Assembly (NCBI RefSeq): GCF_947497005.1
Contig: NZ_CANMFF010000004.1
Location: 1-64,000, forward strand
Direction: 5' to 3'
Source: an uncultured Ruegeria sp.
GTDB lineage: Bacteria > Pseudomonadota > Alphaproteobacteria > Rhodobacterales > Rhodobacteraceae
Length of the DNA: 64,000 bases
Shown here: positions 1 to 8,230 of the stretch, piece after piece
Numbering within the stretch: position 1 is the first letter of the stretch
Layout of the letters: the number at the start of each line of letters is the position of its first letter
Translations under genes and position numbers: made by a program
The notes under the pieces: generated by a model
Databases searched by the model: none
Told to the model about the DNA's origin: nothing
Seen by the model: the letters and a program-made list of their open reading frames with translations, nothing else

Positions 1-201
1 GTCAGGCGGAAGTATCTCAACAACATCATTGAACAAGACCATCGATTTATCAAACGCCGGATCCGCCCAATGCTCGGGTTCAAATAGTTTGAATCCGCTT
101 CTGCAACTCTGGACGGAGTCGAAGTCGCGAACATGATCCGCAAAGGTCAGTTCACGCCCGGACTCTGTCCGTTTCGGCAATTCGCAGAACTCGCAGTCTA
201 A
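1..201 (+). pseudogene. IS6-family transposase, 3' fragment with internal stop
   Basis: The translated fragment matches the C-terminal third of the intact IS6 transposase at 3080-3760, including the region RRKYLNNIIEQDHRFIKRR that carries the catalytic Glu of the DDE triad and the C-terminal block RKGQFTPGLCPF. An in-frame TAG at 85-87 interrupts the frame where the intact copy has a sense codon, so the copy is dead even apart from its missing 5' part. The frame ends with TAA at 199-201. Substitutions against the intact copy are numerous, so this is an older element rather than a recent duplicate. Confidence 0.85.
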
Positions 202-254
202 ACACAGCAATTTCTTACGAGCATTCATACTTCCGAAAAGAATGCGACAAAGCC
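1..254 (+). mobile_element. Right-hand part of an IS6-family element, cut by window edge
   Basis: This is the distal end of an IS6-type insertion sequence whose left part lies outside the window. The transposase remnant ends at 201, and about 40 bases later the sequence AATGCGACAAAGCC (241-254) reads on the other strand as GGCTTTGTCGCATT, which fits an IS6-type terminal inverted repeat. Sequence beyond 254 changes character and encodes an unrelated protein, so I place the element's end there. It lies in the same orientation as the complete element at 2995-3815 but is clearly diverged from it. Confidence 0.6.
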
Positions 255-774
255 GCGCAATCTGCCAGTTTACAAGACAATGCGAAAGCAGGGCGTCGCG
301 GATCGTCTGGCGCGCCAGTGGATTGCCGAACATGGTGAGGACTATGTACAGGAAAAGCTCGACTATATGAGTGAACGGCAGCGGGATGTTAAATCGACAG
401 TCGGATATCTGTCTGCTGCATTGCGCGAAGACTACAGGATGCCAGACAAACCCGAACCCGCTGAACCCAGCCCCGAAACACTTGAAGCGGTCCGGAAACG
501 GGAAGAGACCCAGGCGCGCGAAGATCAGGCATATGAAGCCCGTGCGGCAGAGCGCTCTGAACGGGCGCGGAAACTGGCCGTCGTCGAAGAGCTGGTTTCG
601 CGGCGAAACCCAACGCAGCGCGACGCCGACAAAAGGCTATTTCTATCCGGTCTGACTGACGATCTGGATCGCGAACACTTTCGTGCGCATGGGTGGAGGT
701 CGGGTTTGAATTCATCCGCGATCTTCGCGTTTTGGGAAGAGCTCGAACCAGACGCGTTTGAATACCAAAGATAG
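255..774 (+). pseudogene. C-terminal remnant of a probable plasmid replication initiator
   Basis: An open frame runs from the end of the IS6 fragment to TAG/stop at 774; the first ATG is at 280 (164 residues). The segment QGVADRLARQWIAEHGEDYV followed by a YxxxRQRDVKSTxGYLxxALREDY pattern resembles the C-terminal module of many alphaproteobacterial plasmid initiators (GV...A..L...h...v...i.y......n..g.L..Ai..dy). The rest is charged and probably helical, with a Glu/Arg-rich stretch at residues 65-100. The N-terminal DNA-binding domains expected of an initiator are missing and appear to have been removed by the IS6 element upstream. Family assignment is by pattern recall only and is tentative; an intact small protein starting at ATG 280 is the alternative. 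Confidence 0.4.
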
Positions 775-906
775 CTTGGACAAAACTTGGGACACCCGTC
801 GCAACCAAACCTTGTTATGAAGGGCAGGGGGGGATTGTTGACCGCCACCGGGGAATTTCTATTAGCTCACTCCATCAATCCAACGAGTGTGAGCCATAGA
901 ATTGAC

Positions 907-945
907 TTCTATAACTCACAATGTCTTAATACTCGAGTTATAGAA
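907..945. promoter_or_regulatory. Perfect 11-bp inverted repeat upstream of fic gene
   Basis: TTCTATAACTC at 907-917 is repeated inverted as GAGTTATAGAA at 935-945, separated by 17 bases. It overlaps promoter-like sequence (TTGACT at 902-907, AT-rich TTAATAC near 927) and ends 16 bases before the Fic start codon. The layout fits an operator bound by a dimer, plausibly the Fic protein's own C-terminal winged-helix region. Confidence 0.55.
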
Positions 946-961
946 AAGGTTTCTATGCCTC

Positions 962-2080
962 ATGCCTTGGAACTGGCAGATACCTGAATGGCCGGAATTC
1001 CGGTATGACGCGTCAAAGATCGCACCCCTTGAGGAGAAGTTCTTGCTCTCTTCCGGTGAGATTCTTGGTGCTGTGCTTCATGTCAGTCCCTCTGAGCGGG
1101 AGCAACTCCGCATCGACTTGCTCAGCGATGAGGCCATGAAAACCAGTGCCATTGAAGGCGAAATGCTGGACCGGCGCAGCGTCCAGTCCTCACTTCGTCG
1201 TCAGCTTGGATTGTCAACCGACATCTATCCGGCAAAGCCACGGGAACACGGCGTCGCTGAGATGATGGTCGATGTGTATTCAAATTATGCAGAAGTGTTG
1301 ACGGACGAGACCCTATTCCGATGGCATAGTATGTTGCTGTCCCATGATCGAAATCTGGAATCAATTGGCGCTTACCGGCGGCATGAGGATGCGATGCAGA
1401 TCGTTTCAGGCAGCTATGATCGTCCAACGGTACATTTCGAAGCGCCACCGTCTGTGCGCATTCAAGGTGAGATGGACCGCTTTGTTGACTGGTTCAACAT
1501 GACATCTCCCGACTCCGAACACCCACTTCCGGGATTGACGCGCGCTGGCCTCAGCCACCTCTACTTTGAAAGCATACATCCCTTTGAGGATGGAAACGGC
1601 CGTCTTGGTCGAGCCTTGGCCGAGAAGTCGCTGGCACAGAACATCGGGCAGCCAAGCCTGATTGCACTCGCTTTCACTATTGAGCGGGAGAGGAAGCTTT
1701 ACTACGATCAACTAGAACGCCATCAGAAGACATTGGATGTCACGACTTGGCTCGAGTGGTTCGCTGAAACGGTGTTGTCTGCGCAACAGGTGACGTTGGA
1801 ACGTGTCGGTTTCTTTATTGCAAAGGCGCATTTCTATGATCGCCATCGCGCGCAGTTAAATGACCGGCAAGCCAAAGTTATCGAGCGGATATTTCGAGAA
1901 GGGCCCGACGGTTTCAAAGGTGGTTTGAGCGCTGAAAATTACCTGGCGATCACCAGAACCTCGAGAGCGACTGCAACCCGGGATCTACAGGAACTGGTCG
2001 AAAGAGGTGCCTTGTCCCGAACCGGGGAGCGTCGCTACACGCGATATTGGTTGAATTTGGAGCAGTCCTCAGATGGTTGA
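962..2080 (+). CDS. Fic-domain protein (DUF4172-Fic-wHTH), class II type
   Basis: Fic proteins transfer AMP or other nucleotide moieties to target hydroxyls. The 372-residue product opens with WNWQIPEWPEFRYD, typical of the DUF4172 N-terminal domain. TSAIEG near residue 60 matches the inhibitory-helix motif (S/T)xxxE(G/N), so the protein should be autoinhibited (class II). The core motif HPFEDGNGRLGR lies near residue 215 with the catalytic His and the Mg/phosphate-binding residues intact. The last 70 residues (LNDRQAKVIERI... TRTSRATATRDLQELVERGAL) look like a winged helix. GAAAAGG at 943-949 is a possible ribosome site, somewhat far from ATG 962. It stands alone between IS6 elements; a role in defence, toxicity or regulation cannot be told apart here. 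Confidence 0.85.
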   Translation: MPWNWQIPEWPEFRYDASKIAPLEEKFLLSSGEILGAVLHVSPSEREQLRIDLLSDEAMKTSAIEGEMLDRRSVQSSLRRQLGLSTDIYPAKPREHGVAEMMVDVYSNYAEVLTDETLFRWHSMLLSHDRNLESIGAYRRHEDAMQIVSGSYDRPTVHFEAPPSVRIQGEMDRFVDWFNMTSPDSEHPLPGLTRAGLSHLYFESIHPFEDGNGRLGRALAEKSLAQNIGQPSLIALAFTIERERKLYYDQLERHQKTLDVTTWLEWFAETVLSAQQVTLERVGFFIAKAHFYDRHRAQLNDRQAKVIERIFREGPDGFKGGLSAENYLAITRTSRATATRDLQELVERGALSRTGERRYTRYWLNLEQSSDG

Positions 2081-2216
2081 TGCTGACAGAGTGGGCGGAA
2101 ACCGGTCATTCGCTGCAGGCGCGATGCCTTGAATGGATCATGCAAAACCGGACATTCCAGTTGACAATTGGGCATTGGGTATTCGCATTGGAAATGCAAA
2201 TCAGCAAATTGAGGCG

Positions 2217-3008
2217 TTAGAAAAGTGATGGTTGCTTTGTGGCTCTAAGCTGCACGAGGCCATTGACAAGCCAAGTATCGCGGTGGCGAGAATGCGTACC
2301 CATCGCGAAATACAAACCTCTTTGTGGCAACGTGTGACCGTATGCCTCTTGCATATGGGTTAGCGCACCTTGCTCCCCATACTCATTGCGCCATTTGTAA
2401 AACGTGGCCTCGGTTTCCCAGTCTTGGCACGTTCCAGTTCGGTCGCCATCGTCTGTACTGTACTTGTACTTAAAGTCGTAGGGACATGCGACACGGGGCA
2501 CGCCTGGCTGTGGAGCAAACATATCGCTTTGAGCGTGATAATTGTCGATCTTACGTTGTTCCGCCGCAACTTCGCTTTGAGACTTAGGGCTTATCACAAA
2601 CTCTTTTATCGATGGACGTAGCAACGCAAGTGAGCGGCCGGCCTCGGCCTCGGCGTTGAGACTTGTAACGATATGGTTGTCTAAGAAGTTAGCCCGCTCA
2701 GCTTTTTTCATACAACCAGAGATTTCGAGCGATTGACTGTTAACGTGACGACTTTCTATGCGGTCATCATCGGTGGGCCTTCGCCAGTTGTATGTAACAA
2801 TGTCCCAACGGCCGAAGCGTTTAGCATCCTCCAAGAGACGAAAGGAAACCGGATACATTCGATGCCATTTGCCGTATATGTCTATACCGGCACAACATAC
2901 AGTTTCGCCGTGCTTCTGCCCGGTAACCGGGGCCGCCTTAATAAGTACAATGGTTTTTGCGGTGCCTGAATTAACGTCAGCGCTGTTTTGCAATGGGATC
3001 TGTTGCAA
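2217..3008 (-). CDS. Unknown protein, 5' end replaced by IS6 terminal repeat
   Basis: I do not recognise this protein. The frame has about 255 native residues: a KTIVLIKAAPVTG start-like segment, a CCAGID strand, a WRRP/DDDRIES region, a CPYDFKYKY motif, DWETEATFYKW, and a C-terminal GTHSRHRDTWLVNGL block; Cys, Trp and His are frequent. The only start in frame at the 5' end is TTG at 3006-3008, which lies inside the IS6 left inverted repeat, so residues before KTIVLIKA derive from the element and the original start and promoter are lost. No signal peptide or membrane segment is seen. It is probably a broken or misexpressed gene that was intact before IS6 insertion. Confidence 0.5.
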   Translation of the reverse strand: MQQIPLQNSADVNSGTAKTIVLIKAAPVTGQKHGETVCCAGIDIYGKWHRMYPVSFRLLEDAKRFGRWDIVTYNWRRPTDDDRIESRHVNSQSLEISGCMKKAERANFLDNHIVTSLNAEAEAGRSLALLRPSIKEFVISPKSQSEVAAEQRKIDNYHAQSDMFAPQPGVPRVACPYDFKYKYSTDDGDRTGTCQDWETEATFYKWRNEYGEQGALTHMQEAYGHTLPQRGLYFAMGTHSRHRDTWLVNGLVQLRATKQPSLF

Positions 3009-3015
3009 AGATTTG
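2995..3015. repeat. IS6 left terminal inverted repeat
   Basis: Starts GGGATCTGTTGCAAAGATTT and pairs with the right end at 3795-3815. It supplies the TTG start and first residues of the unknown minus-strand gene at 2217-3008. Confidence 0.8.
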
Positions 3016-3079
3016 GCTGTTGACGAGGTCAGATGCTACGGGCGAATGACTTTCGGTATAGTCAGTCGAAAGTCAGTTC

Positions 3080-3760
3080 ATGATTTCCTTCAAAGGCGCG
3101 CAATATCCGAAGGATGTGATCCTGTTCGCGGTGTTTTTCTACGTCCGATACGGTGTGTCATATCGGGATCTGGAAGAAATCATGGCCGAGCGCGGTGTTT
3201 CAGTGGACCACACCACGCTAAACCGATGGGTAACACGGTATTCTGGTGCAATCGCTGAGGCAGCACGTCGCCGCAAAGGGCCATGTAATCGTTCGTGGAG
3301 AATGGACGAAACTTACGTCAAAGTTAAAGGCGCGTGGGTTTACCTCTATCGAGCTGTCGACAAGCACGGCAAGACCCTTGATTTCATGCTTTCACGACGT
3401 CGAAACAAACCAGCCGCCACCAAGTTCTTCGCCAGGATGTTGGAGATCAATGGATTGCCGAGGAAGATTGTGATCGACAAGAGCGGTGCCAACACCGCCG
3501 GCATCAAGGCTATCAACAAAATGCTCAAAGGCTTTGGCTGCCCGATCCCAATTGAGATGGTGAGGCGGAAATACTTGAACAATATCGTGGAACAGGACCA
3601 CCGTTTCATCAAGCGGCGCACAAGGCCAATGCTGGGGTTCAAGGCCTTTGCTTCAGCGGCGGCAACGCTCGACGGAATCGAAGTGTCGCACATGATCCGT
3701 AAAGGGCAACTCACGCCCGGACTCTGCCCATTTCAGCAGTTCGCTGAGCTCGCCATCTGA
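3080..3760 (+). CDS. IS6-family DDE transposase
   Basis: This 226-residue transposase catalyses replicative transposition of its element. The N-terminus (residues 1-60) has the zinc-ribbon/HTH-like part ending in HTTLNRWVTRY. The DDE residues are visible in WRMDETYVKVKG (Asp, near 75), IVIDKSGAN (Asp, near 135) and NNIVEQDHRFIKRR (Glu, near 170). Length equals the family norm and no stop or frameshift is present, so it is likely active. It fills the element between the two terminal repeats. Its 3' third is homologous to the fragment at 1-201. Confidence 0.95.
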   Translation: MISFKGAQYPKDVILFAVFFYVRYGVSYRDLEEIMAERGVSVDHTTLNRWVTRYSGAIAEAARRRKGPCNRSWRMDETYVKVKGAWVYLYRAVDKHGKTLDFMLSRRRNKPAATKFFARMLEINGLPRKIVIDKSGANTAGIKAINKMLKGFGCPIPIEMVRRKYLNNIVEQDHRFIKRRTRPMLGFKAFASAAATLDGIEVSHMIRKGQLTPGLCPFQQFAELAI

Positions 3761-3794
3761 GTCACAAGCGATTGTTGAAACAACTGAACGGACT

Positions 3795-3815
3795 CAAATC
3801 TTTGCAACAAAACCC
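3795..3815. repeat. IS6 right terminal inverted repeat
   Basis: Read on the minus strand this end starts GGGTTTTGTTGCAAAGATTT, matching the left repeat at 2995-3015 except for three positions. Confidence 0.8.
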
Positions 3816-4066
3816 TGCAGGACACCCAATGGTTTGAGGATGTGCAGCGCCAAGACGAAACGAAACCTCTGCCGCTTAGAACGACTGAAATGAGCGGACG
3901 TCGAGACGGGTTGAAGGCTTCAAAACATACTACCTATCCGTCAATTGACCTGGGTCATTCGGTAGAGATAGGATCGTGGAAAGTCTTCCGGCCCACGCAG
4001 AAAATATCCTCGGATTCTCCGTTGATTACGGGGCAAATGGAACAAAAAATTCGGGGCATCTGGAAC

Positions 4067-5092
4067 ATGGCCAGGAAGAATTCAGTAACTTCGGTCGACG
4101 TCGCCAAACGGGCGGGCGTGTCGCAATCCGCCGTGAGCCGCGCCTTCTCTCGTGTACCCACTCAGTCTGGCGTGTCGGCGGAAGCGAAGAAGAGAATCTT
4201 CGATGCGGCCAAGGAACTGGGCTATTGGCCAAACGCTCTTGCCCGGTCGATGATCACTGGGCGCTCGAAGATCATCGCCTTGCTGTTCAGCTATCTGGAC
4301 AATCAATTCTATGCGCTGGCACTGGAAAAGCTCTGTATCGAATTGCAGAAGAACGGCTATCACGCGATGGTTTTCATGATGCCGGAAACCGCAGTCGGGG
4401 TCGAAGAGACGGTGTCCGAATTGCTGGAATACAAGGTTGACGGGATCATCACCGCATCGGTCGAACTGTCTTCGTCGCTTTGCAAGCATTGCCAGGATCA
4501 AGGTATCTCAGTCGTTATGTTCAACCGGATAAAGGCTGAGGAAGGTGTGTCTTGCGTGTCGTCAGACAATGTCCTGGGTGGACGCTTGGCAGCGCGCTAT
4601 CTCATTGAAACTGGACACCAGAAGATTGCGTTGCTGTCCGGTTGGGCGGAGTCTTCGACCGGGCGCGACCGCCAATTGGGATTTGAGCAAGAGCTGTCGG
4701 ACCAGGGACACAGCCTGTTTGATCATGCTGCCGGGCATTTTGATCTGGCCGCGACGCGCTCTGCTGCCCTCAAACTTTTGGACAGACCAGCGTCAAAGCG
4801 GCCAGATGCGATCTTCATCGCCAACGACTACATGGCGATCGAAGCACTCGGAGTAATTCGCAGCGAGTTGAAACTCACGGTGCCGCAAGACGTGTCGATT
4901 GTCGGCTTTGACGACATTCCAATGGCGGCATTGCCTGAGTATGATCTGACGACATTGCGTCAGCCGATCAACCGGATGATCGACCAATCCGTCTCGCTGA
5001 TGCTAGCTGCGATAGCCGGAAACGACACAGCCGGTAACGTGAGCATCGTGCCAGAACTGGTCGAGCGCGGCACCGTGGCAAACAGAACCTGA
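4067..5092 (+). CDS. LacI-family transcriptional regulator (LacI-1)
   Basis: This DNA-binding repressor or activator would sense a small molecule related to the adjoining catabolic genes. Residues 5-60 hold the LacI helix-turn-helix (SVDVAKRAGVSQSAVSRAF) and hinge (LGYWPNALARSM); the rest is a periplasmic-binding-protein-like sensor domain with typical NDYMAIEALGVIR and VSIVGFDDIPMA motifs. I choose ATG 4067 (MARKNSVTSVD) because the usual LacI start lies there and the product is 341 residues, the family norm; a longer frame runs upstream to 3842. Its stop codon directly abuts that of the convergent gene at 5093. It is similar throughout to LacI-2 at 18276-19295. Confidence 0.9.
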   Translation: MARKNSVTSVDVAKRAGVSQSAVSRAFSRVPTQSGVSAEAKKRIFDAAKELGYWPNALARSMITGRSKIIALLFSYLDNQFYALALEKLCIELQKNGYHAMVFMMPETAVGVEETVSELLEYKVDGIITASVELSSSLCKHCQDQGISVVMFNRIKAEEGVSCVSSDNVLGGRLAARYLIETGHQKIALLSGWAESSTGRDRQLGFEQELSDQGHSLFDHAAGHFDLAATRSAALKLLDRPASKRPDAIFIANDYMAIEALGVIRSELKLTVPQDVSIVGFDDIPMAALPEYDLTTLRQPINRMIDQSVSLMLAAIAGNDTAGNVSIVPELVERGTVANRT

Positions 5093-6088
5093 TCAGCTTT
5101 CGCGCCCAAGCTCTGCCAGAATGTCCACTCCTTGCATGGCCATGAAATGTGGGATGTCGATGAAGATCCAGTTCTCGGCCAGTTTTTCGCCATCGCGGCG
5201 GTAGAGATCCACGATCCGCATGTCGGCTTCGACTTCGCCAGGCGGTAGACCAAGAAACCCACCCTTCGACCGTAGGGATAGGCTGGGATAGCCGAAGAAC
5301 CCGCCGTAGTTGCCCTCGCCCAAACGCGCGACATGTTCGGTGTGGCGAACGTATTCCAGACCCTCCTCGAACGGTCCTGAGTGGCCGCGCCGATAACCAT
5401 CGAAGAATGCGCTGGCGCCGATGCCGCCGGGGCCGAACCAGCACATATTGGGCGTCCAGAAACGGGTCATGTGGTCTTCGGGCGAGCCAACTTTGTTCGC
5501 GCGCAAGTCGGTGACCATGTCAGAGATCAGACCGACACTCGCCCGGCCTTCGGTTTCCGAATGCGCATCGTACAAAAGGCCATCATGCGTCGCAGGTCCA
5601 GGCGTCAACAGGACCGACCCGGTTGTGCCCGCGCTTGGATGACGTCCCGATTGCGCCAAAAGGTTCAGGATATCGACGTAGCAGGCGGTTTCGACGATCT
5701 TTTCCTTCTCAATGCGGTGAAACTCGCAATAGCGCAGAAAGGAAAGCTTGTGGGAGGGAGCGAGCCCGATCCAGGACTGATCCCATGTGCCCATCAGATG
5801 CCCCATTTCGACAACCCAGACCGAGGAAAACCCGTCAAGTTCGTTCCGTCCGGCAAAGAAAATGTCCGGCCGCCGTTGCAATGGCCCCATGGCCTGTTTC
5901 AACGGCCGCCAGAAGACGTCAGCAACGCGTTCCGGACCGATCTGCTCATGAAACGGGTACATGCCGCGCCACGCAAGATTGGCGGCGAAATGAGGTGTCA
6001 TCGCCGCGGAAACACTTTCCGTGCCTGCCGCATCAATAGCCGCATTGGCGGAGCGGACAAGCGCCTTGGCGTCCTGATTATCAGCCAT
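5093..6088 (-). CDS. Two-domain NTF2/SnoaL-like protein P1
   Basis: The 331-residue protein is built of two tandem NTF2/SnoaL-like domains (about 15-150 and 175-325). Signature blocks are QRRPDIFF (71-78), THDGLLYD (167-174, interdomain), WFGPGGIG (217-224) and ENWIFIDI (305-312); the final GxKLAENW..ID...QGVD pattern repeats in weaker form in domain 1 (EKIVETACYVDI). Known members of this fold are lyases, isomerases, cyclases or dehydratases; no function is known for this subfamily to me. The start ATG overlaps the P2 stop by 8 bases, and P3, P2 and P1 form a coupled unit downstream of importer 1. No signal peptide, so cytoplasmic. Confidence 0.85.
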   Translation of the reverse strand: MADNQDAKALVRSANAAIDAAGTESVSAAMTPHFAANLAWRGMYPFHEQIGPERVADVFWRPLKQAMGPLQRRPDIFFAGRNELDGFSSVWVVEMGHLMGTWDQSWIGLAPSHKLSFLRYCEFHRIEKEKIVETACYVDILNLLAQSGRHPSAGTTGSVLLTPGPATHDGLLYDAHSETEGRASVGLISDMVTDLRANKVGSPEDHMTRFWTPNMCWFGPGGIGASAFFDGYRRGHSGPFEEGLEYVRHTEHVARLGEGNYGGFFGYPSLSLRSKGGFLGLPPGEVEADMRIVDLYRRDGEKLAENWIFIDIPHFMAMQGVDILAELGRES

Positions 6089-7232
6089 CGCGGCGGGCCA
6101 TGGCGATCTGGATCATCAGGTCCAACTCGTTGAAAAGCTGCCATTCCTGCTGAACCACGCCATTCTTGACGCGCTGTTGCGTGATGCCCCAGATCTGGCA
6201 TTTCTGCCCCGTGGGGTCTCGGTAGAGAATGCCGCCGGTATGGGTGGCATCGGCGCTCCAACGGGTCGAAATCAGATAACCGTCGTCATCGTTGCCCATC
6301 CAGTAGACCTCGTCGACATGGTGTTTCATGTCAGGGAAGGCTTCACGCAGTTCGGCGATGTAGGCGCGATAAGCGTCCCGCCCGAAAAACTTGCGATCGG
6401 TTGTCCCTTCGAATGACACATCGGCGGCATAGCATTCATCCAGTGCCGCCCCATCGCCATTCCAAAGGCCGTCATGGACGGCTCTGGCAAAAGCATCGGG
6501 GTCGAACCCCTCAACAGGTTCGCCAACGCTCAACGGGCGCTCAGGGCGCACGCCGGACCGCAAATCGGCCCAAGTTTCGGCGCTGCGCGGCCAGCCGGGG
6601 AAAGGATCGGCGGCCAGCCTGTCCGCCTCTTCCCAAAGATCAAGGCCCAACTGCTTGAGCATGGCGGATGTGTTGTAAAGCACGTGCTCCAGGAAAATGT
6701 CGTTGCCAAGTGCCACACAGTTGGCAATGACCATGACGTCGACCTCAGCTCCGGTCGGGTCGCCGTATTTGCTCGGCCCGGTGTTCTTGCCCTTGATGCG
6801 CGTCAGGTGTGAAGTGTGAAATCCGATAGTGTCATCGCCAGCCCAGATCACCTCTTCCGCGATAAGGATAATGTCGGGGATTGCGCCGGTCGTGTGGTGC
6901 GTGTCGCCGACAATCTTGGCGTTGCCGTGCTGCAGACCATAGTCGTCATAGACAAGGCTATCGTCGGAATAACAGGCTTCGATATATTCGACTTCACGGG
7001 CCTCGGTTTCCCAGATGCGATAGGTGATGCGGACGATATAGTCGACGATGTTGCGGTACTCGGGATCGAACCCGGCAAGCGATTGCGACGGCCCGAGATA
7101 GGGCGGGATGCGGTGCGCCCCGCCCTTGGTGTAGTTCTTTAGAGATATGTCGAACAACGTGGGCATGTGACCCCGCGACAGGGCGGCGGCCGGATGATGC
7201 GATTTCGAGCGATCAGGCATGAATTGGGTCAT
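6081..7232 (-). CDS. Two-domain NTF2/SnoaL-like protein P2 (subfamily B)
   Basis: The 383-residue protein has two NTF2-like domains and belongs with P5 (17305-18279) in a subfamily distinct from P1, P3, P4 and P9. Shared blocks are GFDPEYRNIVDYIVRITYRIW near residue 55, an EEVIWAGD..GFHTSHL block near 135, and a C-terminal domain with DRKFFGRDAYRAYIAELR, a WSADATHTGG strand and EWQLFNELDLMIQI. The first 45 residues are an extension absent from P5. Its ATG overlaps the P3 stop as ATGA, showing translational coupling. No function can be assigned beyond the fold; the SnoaL/ester-cyclase relatives suggest acid-base chemistry on a small molecule. Confidence 0.8.
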   Translation of the reverse strand: MTQFMPDRSKSHHPAAALSRGHMPTLFDISLKNYTKGGAHRIPPYLGPSQSLAGFDPEYRNIVDYIVRITYRIWETEAREVEYIEACYSDDSLVYDDYGLQHGNAKIVGDTHHTTGAIPDIILIAEEVIWAGDDTIGFHTSHLTRIKGKNTGPSKYGDPTGAEVDVMVIANCVALGNDIFLEHVLYNTSAMLKQLGLDLWEEADRLAADPFPGWPRSAETWADLRSGVRPERPLSVGEPVEGFDPDAFARAVHDGLWNGDGAALDECYAADVSFEGTTDRKFFGRDAYRAYIAELREAFPDMKHHVDEVYWMGNDDDGYLISTRWSADATHTGGILYRDPTGQKCQIWGITQQRVKNGVVQQEWQLFNELDLMIQIAMARRDG

Positions 7233-8230
7233 ACGGTCTCTCCAGTATTGGCCAGAAGATCGACGCCCTGTTCGGCAAGGAAATGCAGGATGTCGATGAA
7301 TATCCAGTTCTCGGCAAGCTTGTCGTCGTCGCGGCGGTAGAGGTCCACGACGCGCATTTCGGCAGCCACGTCATTGGCAGGCGCGCCGAGGTAATCGCCG
7401 GTGTTGCGAAGGGTCAGGCAAGGCCACCACATGACGGCGGCAATGTTGCCTTCGGCCAGTGCAAGTTCCCAATCGTGGATCTTCACCACGTCTTGCTTTG
7501 CTTCGAAAGGCAGGGTGTGTCCGCGTTGGTAGCCGGGAATAGAGAGGCTGGCTCCGATGCCGGCCGGGCCGAACCAGTTCATGTCCGCGTTCCAGAACCG
7601 GACCAGATGATCGCCGGGCGACGTATAGCTCAGCGCCAGATCGGTCAGCATGGCGTGGGTTAAATCATAGGTGCTCTGGGTCAGGTCCCGGGGCTGGGGG
7701 TCATACAGAAGCCCGTTGTGGGTCATTGGTCCCGGCGACATCATCATGCCCCCGGTCTGGTGTTTCGCCAGCGGGTTCCGGCCTGCCTGGCTCAAGACGG
7801 CGAGAATATCCAGAAACTCGACCGTTTCGACAATGGCTCCGTCCTGGACCCGAGACATCGTCGCGTAGGGCAGATAGGTGGTTTTTCCGGTGGCGGATAT
7901 GCCCAGCCAGTCGTCCGTGAAATCGCACAGGAAATTGCCCATTTCAACAACCCAGGTTCCCGCACCCGGGTCAAGATCGGCGTGACTTGCGAAAAAGATA
8001 TCGGGACGCCGCTGGATGGCGGACATGGCATTCTTCAGCGGTGTCCAGACGGTGTCGGCCAGTGTTTCAGGCCCTTCGACCTCGTAAAACGGGCGCATAC
8101 CGCGGTAGGTGTGCGCAGGGGACAGGTACTCTGCGCAAGCAGCAGCGGTTTCGGCCCCGGGGGCGCCTTTGTCACGGGCGGTGGAGTACGCTTGAACAAG
8201 CGACTTGGCGGATTGCAGGTCTACTGACAT
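7229..8230 (-). CDS. Two-domain NTF2/SnoaL-like protein P3
   Basis: A 333-residue paralogue of P1 with the same blocks: IQRRPDIFFASH near 73, PGPMTHNGLLYD near 168, MNWFGPAGIGAS near 220 and AENWIFIDILHF near 307. Domain 2 has WWPCLTLRNTGDYLG where most paralogues have the GGFFGWP form, so its pocket differs (AVMWWP instead of GGFFGW). It starts about 140 bases after the importer-1 permease gene and is coupled to P2 by an ATGA overlap. AGGAAGATCC just upstream of ATG is a good ribosome site. Cytoplasmic; role unknown. Confidence 0.85.
   Translation of the reverse strand: MSVDLQSAKSLVQAYSTARDKGAPGAETAAACAEYLSPAHTYRGMRPFYEVEGPETLADTVWTPLKNAMSAIQRRPDIFFASHADLDPGAGTWVVEMGNFLCDFTDDWLGISATGKTTYLPYATMSRVQDGAIVETVEFLDILAVLSQAGRNPLAKHQTGGMMMSPGPMTHNGLLYDPQPRDLTQSTYDLTHAMLTDLALSYTSPGDHLVRFWNADMNWFGPAGIGASLSIPGYQRGHTLPFEAKQDVVKIHDWELALAEGNIAAVMWWPCLTLRNTGDYLGAPANDVAAEMRVVDLYRRDDDKLAENWIFIDILHFLAEQGVDLLANTGETV

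Larger units (their letters stand above)
2995..3815 (+). mobile_element. Complete IS6-family insertion sequence (~821 bp)
   Basis: A single transposase gene is bounded by matching terminal inverted repeats (2995-3015 and 3795-3815, 18 of 21 positions equal, shared core TGTTGCAAAGATTTG). Size and structure are normal for IS6. The flanking 8-bp sequences, TTTGCAAT on the left and TGCAGGAC on the right, are not duplicates, so the element either arrived by recombination or has since mediated an adjacent deletion or replicon fusion. Confidence 0.9.

Noticed and set aside
2987..3823. Target-site duplication of the IS6 element
   Set aside because: The 8-bp flanks TTTGCAAT and TGCAGGAC differ, so no duplication can be claimed.
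3842..4066. 75-residue extension of LacI-1
   Set aside because: LacI proteins begin a few residues before the helix-turn-helix; the extension has no similarity to the family and looks like untranslated leader.
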